A stretch of DNA of 64,000 bases, taken from the NCBI RefSeq assembly GCF_030381805.1, contig NZ_JAUDRH010000009.1, forward strand, positions 62,001 through 126,000, read 5' to 3'. A program made the translations under genes and the position numbers. Every line of letters begins with the position of its first letter. Position 1 is the first letter of the stretch. Positions 1 through 7,630 of the stretch are shown here, in pieces. The notes beneath the pieces were generated by a model. The model saw only the letters and a program-made list of their open reading frames with translations, was not told where the DNA came from and did not search any database. This DNA is from Chlorogloeopsis sp. ULAP01. GTDB taxonomy: Bacteria; Cyanobacteriota; Cyanobacteriia; Cyanobacteriales; Nostocaceae.

Positions 1-546
1 TCCTAAATTAGCTTTTTGTTCTAATCTAATATAAATAGAAGTTTGTGTTGAAGCTTCTGAAAGAGTAATTTTTAGTAACTCTTCTAAAGCTCTTAAAATT
101 ACTAAACTACGTTCTGTTGGTTCTTGTCGCCAAGCACTGGGTAAATCAATATGAAAATATATATGTGAATAAGATACAAGCCAAGGCTCCAATAGGGATT
201 GAATAGCGAATGGTAGACTGTCTTGAAGGTATACCGGAAATAAGCGATCGCTCAATTGAGCCAATGATTGATGAAAATTATCAATTTTTCTTAAAAATTC
301 TTGAGTTTTGTTTGTCGATAATTCCCTAGACTCTACTGGTAGAAGTTCTAAACTCCGCCGAATTATAAAAGATTCTTGTAATAAATCGTCTCGAATTTTT
401 TCTGCTTCTAGGAAGAGTTTTAGAGATTGCTGACAAGACCACCACTGTATCGCTTGTTGAACCTTATAATAGGATTTAACAAACAAAATCAGTGTAATAA
501 TGTAGACTATTAAAATTATAATTTGTATGGTTAGTTGGTTGTTCAC
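1..546 (-). CDS. Sensor histidine kinase-like protein, N-terminal part (cut by window start)
   Basis: An open frame of 182 codons runs off the left edge. It starts with GTG at 546; a stop lies a few codons upstream, and I saw no in-frame ATG. Residues ~5-25 form one hydrophobic membrane segment (LTIQIIILIVYIITLILFV). A helical, charged region follows. The last ~40 residues (RSLVILRALEELLKITLSEA, then IYIRLEQ) resemble the N-box helix and adjoining strand of NarX/DegS-type kinase ATPase domains. No clear phosphoacceptor His is visible, but the catalytic part lies outside the window. It is the last visible gene of the peptide-export cassette, 292 bases after the HlyD gene, so a role in sensing or regulating that cassette is inferred. 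Confidence 0.6.
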   Translation of the reverse strand, partial: MNNQLTIQIIILIVYIITLILFVKSYYKVQQAIQWWSCQQSLKLFLEAEKIRDDLLQESFIIRRSLELLPVESRELSTNKTQEFLRKIDNFHQSLAQLSDRLFPVYLQDSLPFAIQSLLEPWLVSYSHIYFHIDLPSAWRQEPTERSLVILRALEELLKITLSEASTQTSIYIRLEQKANLG

Positions 547-838
547 AGGCCATTGTATTTTGATTTATTTTCCTACTGTAAGAGGTCAATATTAAGTAGA
601 ATATGGCATAAATACGCCAAATAAATCGTTGAAAGCAGACAAGATAATTGCCAGAATAAGATATTTGGATTACAGAAAACTGCATAATCAATAACCAAAG
701 TATTTTATTGCTGAAAAAACAGTGAATACTACAGAAAAGCTGACATTATCAAAGAGAATGTCAGAATTAAGTAGAAGGCAGAAGTTGAAAAGATTGTTCT
801 ATCTACTTAAAATTTTTAAAATCAAAGGGATATCTTGA

Positions 839-2251
839 CTATAAATCTGTCATTAACCTTGCCTTTCTGAGTATAAATTGCAAAACTGTTTCTTCTTTGG
901 AGATAATATCAGCCGTAGCATTCATGCCAACTTGCAGATTGCAAGTTTTATTATAATCTCCAAAACTTAGTTTTTCAGGTTGAATACTTGCTTCAAAGTA
1001 GCTAGCACCACCACTACTAGCTGCTGATGTCATTGTAGCCGTATTTTGAGTACTTGGTGCGATCGCATCTGGTGAGATATTGCTAACACTACCTTTGAGA
1101 GTACCGTAATCAGGATAGGGGCAAGCATCGATGCGCAGTTGTACTTTTTGCCCGATTTCGACTTTTTTGATTTCAGATACGGGAACCATTGCTTTAATAA
1201 CTAAAGGCGCGTAATCAGGTACTATTTCTGCAATTGGTTCTGAGGCACGTACAACTTGCCCGATATTTCGTAGATTGAGCTTGAGGATGACACCATCACT
1301 AGTAGCACGAATTACACTAGTTTGCCTGTGAAAAATATTTCTTTGTATTTCTTTTTGATATTGTCTAATTTGATTGCGCATTTCAATTTTTCGCTGAATT
1401 AAGGCATTTTTCTCCCTCACAAAAGCAGCAATACTTGATTCACCTTTAGCGTCTTCTTGGGCAATTCTTTCTTTAGCGATCGCGAGAGTTGCTGTACTGG
1501 GGTTGAGAGCAGCTCTTGCCGTTTCGACGTTAGCACGAGCAATATCAATAGCCTTTTGTTCAGCTTCAGCTTGTAATTCTGCTTGCCTGACGGCTAATTT
1601 TCTCTGTTCATATTCACGCTTGCCAATTGCACCAAGCTGTGCAAGCTCCTGATAGCGATCGCGATCTTGGATGGCAAAATCTAAGTCTGCTCTGGCTTTT
1701 TGTAAGCCCGCCTCAGCTTTTTGCAAGTTGGCTTGTGCTACTGCCAAATCGTTTTGAGTTTTTACTTGCTGATCTTGATAATCTCTTTGATTACGTACCA
1801 AATCAGCTTCTGCCGAAATAATCGTTCGTTCTGTCAGCTTCCTGTCAGCATTAATCTGATTATCTAGTGCGATGATTTGGGCTTCAATTTGATCTAGTTG
1901 TAACTTGCTATCTTGAATACTGCTTTGTAATTGGCTATTTTTAATATCTATTTCCGTGTCATCGAGGCGAGCGATAATATCTCCCTTTTTGACTATCTGG
2001 TTTTCTCTAATATAAATTCCTTTAACAGTGCCTTCTCTTTCCGGCTGTACTATGCGAATATCACCAGCCGGACGAACAGTCGCAGGAGTTTTCACTGTCA
2101 CATTATATTTAATATATGAAGCTAGAGCGATCGCCCCGCAACAATTGATAATAAGAAATAGTCCCGCTAGAGATGTCCAACGACTGACGGGAGGCAGAAA
2201 TTCGTCAGTGCTAACCGATGGGAGTATCTTTTGATTGTGAGTGAAGAGCAT
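839..2251 (-). CDS. HlyD-family membrane fusion protein of a peptide exporter
   Basis: A 470-residue periplasmic adaptor that would link the inner-membrane C39 ABC exporter to an outer-membrane channel. Residues ~25-48 are a single membrane anchor (LAGLFLIINCCGAIALASYI). A lipoyl-like half motif follows (EGTVKGIYIRENQIVKKGD, ~72-90), then ~190 residues of heptad-rich coiled coil (~105-300). The second lipoyl half and barrel domain follow (ATSDGVILKLNLRNIGQVV and on). This is the normal order and about the normal length for the HlyD/bacteriocin-secretion family. It lies 99 bases downstream of the ABC exporter on the same strand. The spacer holds heptamer repeats, so it may still share a transcript. 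The family is clear; the cargo is inferred from the two double-glycine peptides upstream. Confidence 0.93.
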   Translation of the reverse strand: MLFTHNQKILPSVSTDEFLPPVSRWTSLAGLFLIINCCGAIALASYIKYNVTVKTPATVRPAGDIRIVQPEREGTVKGIYIRENQIVKKGDIIARLDDTEIDIKNSQLQSSIQDSKLQLDQIEAQIIALDNQINADRKLTERTIISAEADLVRNQRDYQDQQVKTQNDLAVAQANLQKAEAGLQKARADLDFAIQDRDRYQELAQLGAIGKREYEQRKLAVRQAELQAEAEQKAIDIARANVETARAALNPSTATLAIAKERIAQEDAKGESSIAAFVREKNALIQRKIEMRNQIRQYQKEIQRNIFHRQTSVIRATSDGVILKLNLRNIGQVVRASEPIAEIVPDYAPLVIKAMVPVSEIKKVEIGQKVQLRIDACPYPDYGTLKGSVSNISPDAIAPSTQNTATMTSAASSGGASYFEASIQPEKLSFGDYNKTCNLQVGMNATADIISKEETVLQFILRKARLMTDL

Positions 2252-2259
2252 ATTACTAA

Positions 2260-2280
2260 TTAGTTGTTAGTTGTTAGTTA
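2260..2280. repeat. Heptamer tandem repeat (STRR-type)
   Basis: Three tandem copies of TTAGTTG (the last is TTAGTTA) lie between the HlyD gene and the ABC exporter gene. Heptanucleotide tandem repeats of this kind are typical of filamentous cyanobacteria. Confidence 0.75.
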
Positions 2281-2350
2281 TCAATTAATGGCTATCATTA
2301 GTAGCTAGTTAATAATATTTACTCTTACTATTTACTAACCACTACTTCTT

Positions 2351-4501
2351 TTAAGGAGTTAAAAAATCTAAATGCTCCCCTGGTAAGGAGCTTAATTCCT
2401 CCAAAGAACCTTGAATTTTTAACTTACCCTGCTCTAAAAACACGATCCAATCAGCACGATTAATTACTCTAGGACGATGACTAATCAAAATCGTCGTTTT
2501 CCCACGGCGATACTCTATTAATCTATCTAAAACTTGTGCCTCACTCACTGGATCAAGCCCAGCAGTCGATTCATCTAAAATAAGTATTGGTGGATCGTTA
2601 ACAATAGCTCTTGCTATTGCCAATCGTTGACGTTGTCCGCCAGAAATATTAGCTCCAAACTCCCCTAAAATAGTCTGATATTTGTCAGGCAGCTTACTTA
2701 TAAATTCATCAGCTTCGGCAATTTGACAAGCTTTGACAATTTCCTCAAATGCAACATGGGGTGTTCCTAAGCGAAAATTCTCAACAATCGAACGACTCCA
2801 AAAGTGAGCTTCTTGGGGAACAAGAACTATCTGTTGCCGCAAACAATCAAGAGCAAGGTCATCTAAATTATAAAGTCCAATCCGGATATTACCCGATTGC
2901 AGTTGATATAAACCAGCAATCAATTTGGCAAGACTACTTTTACCACAGCCAGATTTACCAATTATGGCGATAACTTTACCACCTGGAATTGTTAATGAAA
3001 AGTCTTGAAGTAAGTCCAGTCTACCAGCGTAGTGAAAGTTAACATTAGTACAAATAATGTCTGCATCTCCAGGAATTCTGGCAAACTGTTTTTTACCATC
3101 CTGATCATCTTCTGGGGTAGAGTCAATTACTTCTGTTAAACGCTGAACAGCAGTTTTGGCATGAGTATATTCATCAACAAAACTGATGACGCTACTAATC
3201 AAAGCCAGAAAATTGGCATTCATCGCATTAAATGCCAACAATTGCCCGATACTTAAATTTTCTTGTGGTTGAATAACCAAATTGCCACCAAACCACAATA
3301 AAATTACACCACCAATTGCTGCTACGAATCCTGAGAATGTACCATTGACAATCGCAATTTGCATGGTACTTAAAGTCAGAGAAGCAAGGCGACCAAATCG
3401 GCTTTGAAATTCATCCCAAAATTGGGGTGCTGCTGTGGTAGTTTTAAGTGTAATAGCTCCTTTAAATGTTTCGACTAAAACACCTTGAGCTTCCGCTTCT
3501 TGGACTAAAAGTTCGCGGGTTTTTACGCGTAAAGTTGGCAAGAATAAAATTGTAGATATAGTCATTGCCAAAGCTATAACTACAGCTACAGCAGTTAGTT
3601 TCCAGCTATAAAATAGCATGAAGCCAAAAGAGACTACCGCAATAAAAAATTGACTGGGTAGACCGATAATAACTTGAGAAACTAACTGATTAATTTGATT
3701 AATATCTCGCAAGCGGCTAACAATTTCGCCACTGCGCCGGGCTTCATAATAAGAAAGAGGCAACCGCAGTATTTGTCGCCCAAATTCTAACACCAAACCT
3801 AATTGTAGACGTTGGGCAAAGTGAGCGATTAAGTTAGACTGTACAAATGAAAGACTTTTAGAAATAAAATGCATTACCACTACAGCAATTGCTACAGTAG
3901 TAAGCAACCTTGTATCTCCCCGAACTAATACATCATCAGTGAGAATTTGCAGCAAAAAAGGGGATGCTAAAGACAGTACCCCCAAAAGCAAATTTAATGG
4001 TAAAGCTTGCGCTAAAATGCCGCGAAAATTCCAAACTCTTTTAAAGAAACGCCAGAAACCACCGATTTCATCATCTTTTTGCGCAGAAAAACGAATTGGA
4101 TCTGGCTGCAATAGCAGCATCAACCAATCTGTCCAATTATCTGCTATTTCTTTTTTAGAAAGATAACGAATGCCTACTGCTGGATCGGCAACTATACATT
4201 TATTGCCCTTCTTACCATACAAGACAACCCAATGATTACCTTGCCAGTGAATAATTGCTGGTAGAGGTGCTTCTTTAATTCGGTTCAAAATTTCTGGTGA
4301 AGTTTTAACTGGGCGGGCATTAAACCCAAGTGTTTCTGCACCCCGCTTCAGCCCTAGTAAAGTCGTTCCAAACTGTCCGGTGCCTACCGCTTCACGAATG
4401 TGATTTAAGGTGAAGTTACGCCCGTAATATTTAGCAACGGAAGCAATACAAGCAGCCCCGCAGTCTTCTTCACTATGCTGTTTAACAACTTTATATTTCA
4501 T
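2351..4501 (-). CDS. C39 peptidase-containing ABC exporter (bacteriocin/peptide type)
   Basis: It cleaves double-glycine leaders and exports the peptide. From the chosen ATG (4501, MKYK) the protein has 716 residues. The frame also allows a start at 4531, but family members typically begin close to MKY. The N-terminal C39 domain has the catalytic Cys14 in EEDCGAACIAS, the His in HWQGNHWVVLYG and the Asp in VADPAVG. A six-helix membrane domain follows (~165-440). The ATPase domain has Walker A GKSGCGKSS, the signature ISGGQRQR and Walker B ILILDESTAGLDP. All catalytic motifs look intact. It lies between the two leader-peptide genes and the HlyD gene on one strand, the usual layout for cyanobacterial bacteriocin-type export loci. 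Confidence 0.95.
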   Translation of the reverse strand: MKYKVVKQHSEEDCGAACIASVAKYYGRNFTLNHIREAVGTGQFGTTLLGLKRGAETLGFNARPVKTSPEILNRIKEAPLPAIIHWQGNHWVVLYGKKGNKCIVADPAVGIRYLSKKEIADNWTDWLMLLLQPDPIRFSAQKDDEIGGFWRFFKRVWNFRGILAQALPLNLLLGVLSLASPFLLQILTDDVLVRGDTRLLTTVAIAVVVMHFISKSLSFVQSNLIAHFAQRLQLGLVLEFGRQILRLPLSYYEARRSGEIVSRLRDINQINQLVSQVIIGLPSQFFIAVVSFGFMLFYSWKLTAVAVVIALAMTISTILFLPTLRVKTRELLVQEAEAQGVLVETFKGAITLKTTTAAPQFWDEFQSRFGRLASLTLSTMQIAIVNGTFSGFVAAIGGVILLWFGGNLVIQPQENLSIGQLLAFNAMNANFLALISSVISFVDEYTHAKTAVQRLTEVIDSTPEDDQDGKKQFARIPGDADIICTNVNFHYAGRLDLLQDFSLTIPGGKVIAIIGKSGCGKSSLAKLIAGLYQLQSGNIRIGLYNLDDLALDCLRQQIVLVPQEAHFWSRSIVENFRLGTPHVAFEEIVKACQIAEADEFISKLPDKYQTILGEFGANISGGQRQRLAIARAIVNDPPILILDESTAGLDPVSEAQVLDRLIEYRRGKTTILISHRPRVINRADWIVFLEQGKLKIQGSLEELSSLPGEHLDFLTP

Positions 4502-4585
4502 TGGTAACCCGCCCAAAAGATTGAAAACCAAAAACCAAAAGAGTTATCAATCTATTTACCTGTTTCTAAAATTTTTGGATGTCTT

Positions 4586-4903
4586 TTACATGAACATATA
4601 AGCAAGCAAGCGGTAAATCAAATTTAATGGGCTTAAACCATATCTACGTACCCTGCTTATAGTCCCTTCTCCCAAAAGAGAATTTAAATCAAATCCAAAC
4701 GTGACTTGCGAAAGATTATATGCAGCACTTTTCTTGGAAGAAAAGCTAACGGAACCATCAGATAAAGAGCTTTCATCATTGGCAAATGAGTTTATATCTG
4801 TTTTTTGAATGAAAAAACTATATCCTCCAGTAGCAATTTCCTGTTCTTGCTCTGATAAATCTGTAAATAAATCAGAGTTTTTGAACTCATTATAGTTAGC
4901 CAC
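4586..4903 (-). CDS. Double-glycine leader peptide precursor B (bacteriocin-like)
   Basis: A 105-residue secreted-peptide precursor. The start is GTG at 4903, preceded by the ribosome site AGAGGTGA. The leader is ~27 residues and contains LFTDLSEQEQEIATGG, matching the amphipathic leader ending in GG that C39 exporters cut. The predicted 78-residue core is rich in Ser, Asn and Phe and ends in a hydrophobic tail (LNLIYRLLAYMFM). It has no Cys, so neither a disulfide nor a lanthionine product is suggested. It sits 84 bases upstream of the exporter gene. I recognise the leader as the type found in cyanobacterial families annotated as bacteriocin-like; the core matches nothing I know. Its activity (toxin, signal or surface protein) cannot be told from sequence. 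Confidence 0.8.
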   Translation of the reverse strand: MANYNEFKNSDLFTDLSEQEQEIATGGYSFFIQKTDINSFANDESSLSDGSVSFSSKKSAAYNLSQVTFGFDLNSLLGEGTISRVRRYGLSPLNLIYRLLAYMFM

Positions 4904-5088
4904 TCCATCACCTCTTTACTGATTAACCTTCGTGAATTTTTTTGCACATAAGCAGTAAGCTATCAGCCGAAAAGGGTTAGATATTCGATGACTTTGCATG
5001 ATATCTACGAAATTTACCCTATAATTAGCTGATAGCTAGACTGAATTATACAAAAAAACCATACAAAAAAGAAGCAAAATTAAAGAAG

Positions 5089-5223
5089 GATTCCAGAATT
5101 ATACTCAAATAATTTTGATGAATTATACACCAAAATACTCAGTCTATTTATGATGTAATAAAGCTTCATAGTTCTGGAATCTAAATTAGGCAATTAAATA
5201 ATTTATCAATTTAATTGCCTAAT
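5089..5223 (-). other. Structured spacer between the two precursor genes; possible attenuator
   Basis: Two stems are visible. The first pairs 5185-5199 with 5209-5223 (15 bp, arms reading TTAGGCAATTAAAT, 9-base loop). The second pairs GATTCCAGAA at 5089-5098 with TTCTGGAATC at 5172-5181 and extends four more pairs with one G-T. The stronger stem begins 39 bases after the stop codon of precursor A. No clean T run follows, so this could be a partial terminator or an RNA-processing or stability element that raises precursor A above the downstream genes. Confidence 0.55.
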
Positions 5224-5261
5224 CTAAACTAATTACCTACTTCCAGAGGTTTATCAAGTTA

Positions 5262-5519
5262 CTACTTGATATTTGCGAAGTCACTAGCGTAAGAACTTGT
5301 ATAGTCACTGACGGTAAAGATAGTATTAGCAGAGTAAGCTCCGCCTGGTCCAGCCGATACTACACCAGTTACTTCCTTAATATCAACATCTTTAAGGAAA
5401 GAAGCAAACTTCGAGAAATAGATACCGTCGTAGCCGTAGTAAGATCCTCCAGCAACCATTTGCTGTTGTTCTTCAGTTACGTCAGCAAACAATTCAGTTG
5501 CGAAATCTTGGTTAGACAT
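5262..5519 (-). CDS. Double-glycine leader peptide precursor A (bacteriocin-like)
   Basis: An 85-residue precursor that starts with ATG at 5519 after a good ribosome site (AAGGAG). The leader is 25 residues, with LFADVTEEQQQMVAGG just before the predicted cut. The 60-residue core is Gly/Ser/Tyr-rich (SYYGYDGIYFSKFASF at its start, an internal AGPGGAY) and has no Cys. Leader similarity to precursor B (LF-D-x-x-E-Q-x-x-x-x-GG) contrasts with unrelated cores, as expected for co-exported peptides. It is the first gene of the cassette and is probably the most strongly expressed. The leader type is known from cyanobacterial C39-exported peptides; the function of the core is unknown. Confidence 0.85.
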   Translation of the reverse strand: MSNQDFATELFADVTEEQQQMVAGGSYYGYDGIYFSKFASFLKDVDIKEVTGVVSAGPGGAYSANTIFTVSDYTSSYASDFANIK

Positions 5520-5644
5520 AGTTTTAAACTCCTTCGTTTGTGTAAAGATTGGTGTTGATTGTTTGTTACTTTAGTTGATTACCTTGCGGGCGCTCAACCT
5601 CTTTGCTTGTTTACTACGATATACGGTTGCTAATAGGTAAGTCA

Positions 5645-5661
5645 TTTACACTTTGTGTAAA
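5645..5661. promoter_or_regulatory. Dyad in the promoter region of the peptide cassette
   Basis: TTTACAC, three bases, then GTGTAAA: a perfect 7-bp inverted repeat ~125 bases upstream of precursor A. It is a plausible operator for a regulator paired with the kinase at the left edge. That role is inference. Confidence 0.4.
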
Positions 5662-5796
5662 CTTAGTTGCCAAATTTAGAACTGCAAATTGTAGGATTAT
5701 ACTAATAACATTTCCGAAAAATACATAGCAGATTATATTAATATCCTTCTTAAGGAAGATTGACTAAAAATAAAAAACTCTAATTAATAAAAATTA

Positions 5797-5910
5797 CAGT
5801 AGGATGTGTTACGGCTATACAAGGATGTGAGAGTTAAAAAGAGTATAAACTAGCCGTACGCACCACACAATCTGACGGTGCTTTAAAGCCGCGCGCAACA
5901 CACCCTACTG
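5797..5910. mobile_element. MITE-like element, 114 bp
   Basis: The ends are imperfect inverted repeats: the left end reads CAGTAGGATGTGTTACGGC, and the right end, reverse-complemented, reads CAGTAGGGTGTGTTGCGCG. There is no coding capacity. The inside has a second inverted motif (ACGGCTA / TAGCCGTACG). The form fits a non-autonomous miniature element; no target-site duplication was identified. Confidence 0.55.
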
Positions 5911-5950
5911 GCGGGTATGGCGAGCCGTAAAAAAGAGAATCTACAAACTC

Positions 5951-5983
5951 AGATCCCCGACTTCTCTAAGAAGTCGGGGATCT
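5951..5983. repeat. Perfect hairpin repeat (15-bp stem, 3-base loop)
   Basis: AGATCCCCGACTTCT, the loop CTA, then the exact reverse complement. It lies ~100 bases downstream of the dioxygenase gene. Hairpins of this sequence type are dispersed widely in filamentous cyanobacteria. It may also end transcription, though no T run follows. Confidence 0.7.
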
Positions 5984-6079
5984 TGCAATCAGGCATTTAT
6001 GTGTTAGAAGGATAAAAAGGGATACACAATCTGATTGAATGGTTCCGGATGATATCTGAAAAATAAAAACAAATGAAGA

Positions 6080-6958
6080 TTAGACATCTTCAGTAATTGG
6101 ACTTAGAACAAAGTCGAATTTGACAGTATAAAAAAGTTTACTCTGATTACTTACTAATATTTCGTTGGGCGCATAATGTTTTTGCAGCGTAATTATGGTG
6201 GAGGGGACTACCGCAAAAACCGTATCCGAAGAAATGTAGGGATCATCATTCAAATATGTCTGCGTAGTCAGCGGATTAAAGCCAGTTGCACTAAGCTTGA
6301 AATGGATATGTGCAGGTCTGTGAGTGTGCCGTCCTAACAGCCGTAGTACCTCGCCACATGGCCCGTTCGTAGGGATATCATATCCAATTGGAACTACAGT
6401 CTCAAAAGTATAATAACCTTCTGTATTAGTCCTGAAGCGTCCTCGGAAGTTACCTTTTGGTTGATTGGGATCTTGGATATCGTACAAACCTTTTGAATTA
6501 GTCTGCCAAACATCAATGAGTACATTGGCAATTGGGATGCCTTTGATATCAAAGACGCCCCCCGACATAAAAAGTATATCGCCATCCTGATCAATTCCCA
6601 GGCGATCGCCCATCTGACGCTCTGGTGCATCCGGTACGTACATTGGCCCTTCCAAAGTGCTTTCTGTTACCGTGTCATGGTTCGTGCGGTGCAGCAAATC
6701 CACCAATTCCGAAATTCCCAGCAAGTCTGTAAGCATAGCAATCTCTCCATCCGGCATATCACCAGAAGAACGAGCTACACGAGTAAAGAAATCACGCCCC
6801 ATCTGCAACTCTTGCTCAGTCAGATTCACCTCTTGCACAAAGGTATGCAGATGTGTAACTAGGCTTTTGTAAATTTCGTAGAGTCTTGGATGCGTCTTTG
6901 CTCCATCGCCATGATTAATCACTGCCTGAGTGATGTTGTCCAGAGTAATAGTATTCAT
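6080..6958 (-). CDS. Intradiol ring-cleavage dioxygenase (catechol/hydroxyquinol 1,2-type)
   Basis: A 292-residue non-haem Fe(III) enzyme predicted to open a catechol-type ring between its two hydroxyls. The N-terminal dimerisation helices (~1-100) and the catalytic beta-sandwich are both present. Candidate iron ligands are Tyr in SKGLYDIQ, Tyr in TEGYYTFE and the two His of GRHTHRPAHIHF, so the site looks complete. Length and layout fit hydroxyquinol or catechol 1,2-dioxygenases. The start ATG at 6958 has the ribosome site AGGAG. It follows the NTF2-like gene by 26 bases and should share its promoter, which carries the MocR-type motif at 7563. The exact substrate cannot be assigned; no other ring-degradation genes are nearby. 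Confidence 0.92.
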   Translation of the reverse strand: MNTITLDNITQAVINHGDGAKTHPRLYEIYKSLVTHLHTFVQEVNLTEQELQMGRDFFTRVARSSGDMPDGEIAMLTDLLGISELVDLLHRTNHDTVTESTLEGPMYVPDAPERQMGDRLGIDQDGDILFMSGGVFDIKGIPIANVLIDVWQTNSKGLYDIQDPNQPKGNFRGRFRTNTEGYYTFETVVPIGYDIPTNGPCGEVLRLLGRHTHRPAHIHFKLSATGFNPLTTQTYLNDDPYISSDTVFAVVPSTIITLQKHYAPNEILVSNQSKLFYTVKFDFVLSPITEDV

Positions 6959-6984
6959 GACTTAACTCCTGATTGAATGAAAAC

Positions 6985-7443
6985 TTATCTTGAGATAGGC
7001 GTAGATTGCCAATGGACAAACTGCCAGCCCTGATTTCGCTTTTCCCAAATATTCACAAAAACATTGTCTATAAACCTGACTTCACCTTTAATGACAACAG
7101 TCATCAAGATCCTGCCTGTGACAACAGCAGTATCGCTGTAAGTACGCACCACCAAATTCTCACGCTCAATTTGCTGATACTGAACGCCGCCTGATCGCAC
7201 AAATGCAATGTAACTGGCTTTACTATCAACGAATCCTGTTGAATGTACGTAGCTCAGATCTTCCGATAGCAGATGTTCCAGCAAAGTGATATCTTTAGCA
7301 AGCATTGCCTGGTAGCGTCGTTCCTCCAGTTGCTCGACTTCTTGCACGGGTTGAGCGATCGCCAAAATTTCAGCAGATTTCATGGCTACTCTTCCTGCTT
7401 GTGTGCCTAACTTAGCGATGCTGTCAGGAGTGTTGTTCTTCAT
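6985..7443 (-). CDS. NTF2-like (SnoaL/DUF4440-type) protein
   Basis: A 152-residue protein with a compact alpha+beta barrel of the NTF2-like fold from about residue 35 (EERRYQAMLAKDITLLEHLL, then SYVHSTGFVDSKASYIAFV) to WQFVHWQSTP at the end. This matches the DUF4440 pattern of small-molecule binding or isomerase-like proteins. The first ~30 residues are an Ala-rich extension. The start at 7443 has a strong ribosome site (AGGAG). It is the first gene of a two-gene operon with the intradiol dioxygenase, which suggests it handles the same substrate or product. That role is inferred from position only. Confidence 0.75.
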   Translation of the reverse strand: MKNNTPDSIAKLGTQAGRVAMKSAEILAIAQPVQEVEQLEERRYQAMLAKDITLLEHLLSEDLSYVHSTGFVDSKASYIAFVRSGGVQYQQIERENLVVRTYSDTAVVTGRILMTVVIKGEVRFIDNVFVNIWEKRNQGWQFVHWQSTPISR

Positions 7444-7562
7444 GGCTGAACTCCTTTGCTAACAAACTTTGTTGAAGAGAGGAGTGTTTTTGTATTTCTT
7501 TTTAATCTTCAATTCTCTTCAATTCATATTTTCAGGATAGAACTAGCTGATGATAAATAAAA

Positions 7563-7594
7563 GCACCAATTATTGTTCAATCAATGGTGCCATT
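7563..7594. promoter_or_regulatory. MocR-type operator candidate, dioxygenase promoter
   Basis: The site starts with GCACCAATTATT and ends with AATGGTGCCATT. It shares about 50 nearly identical bases with the site at 10237 in front of the MocR-type regulator. Its outer arms GCACCA/TGGTGC form an inverted repeat. It lies ~120 bases upstream of the NTF2-like gene and downstream of the broken patatin gene, so it probably controls the minus-strand dioxygenase operon. Confidence 0.6.
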
Positions 7595-7630
7595 TTGGAT
7601 TTTGCGTTCTCATGTTAGTGAAAGGAAAAA

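Noticed and set aside
476..691. 71-codon minus-strand frame overlapping the partial kinase gene
   Set aside because: Its end overlaps the kinase start in another frame, composition is random-looking and no motif is present.
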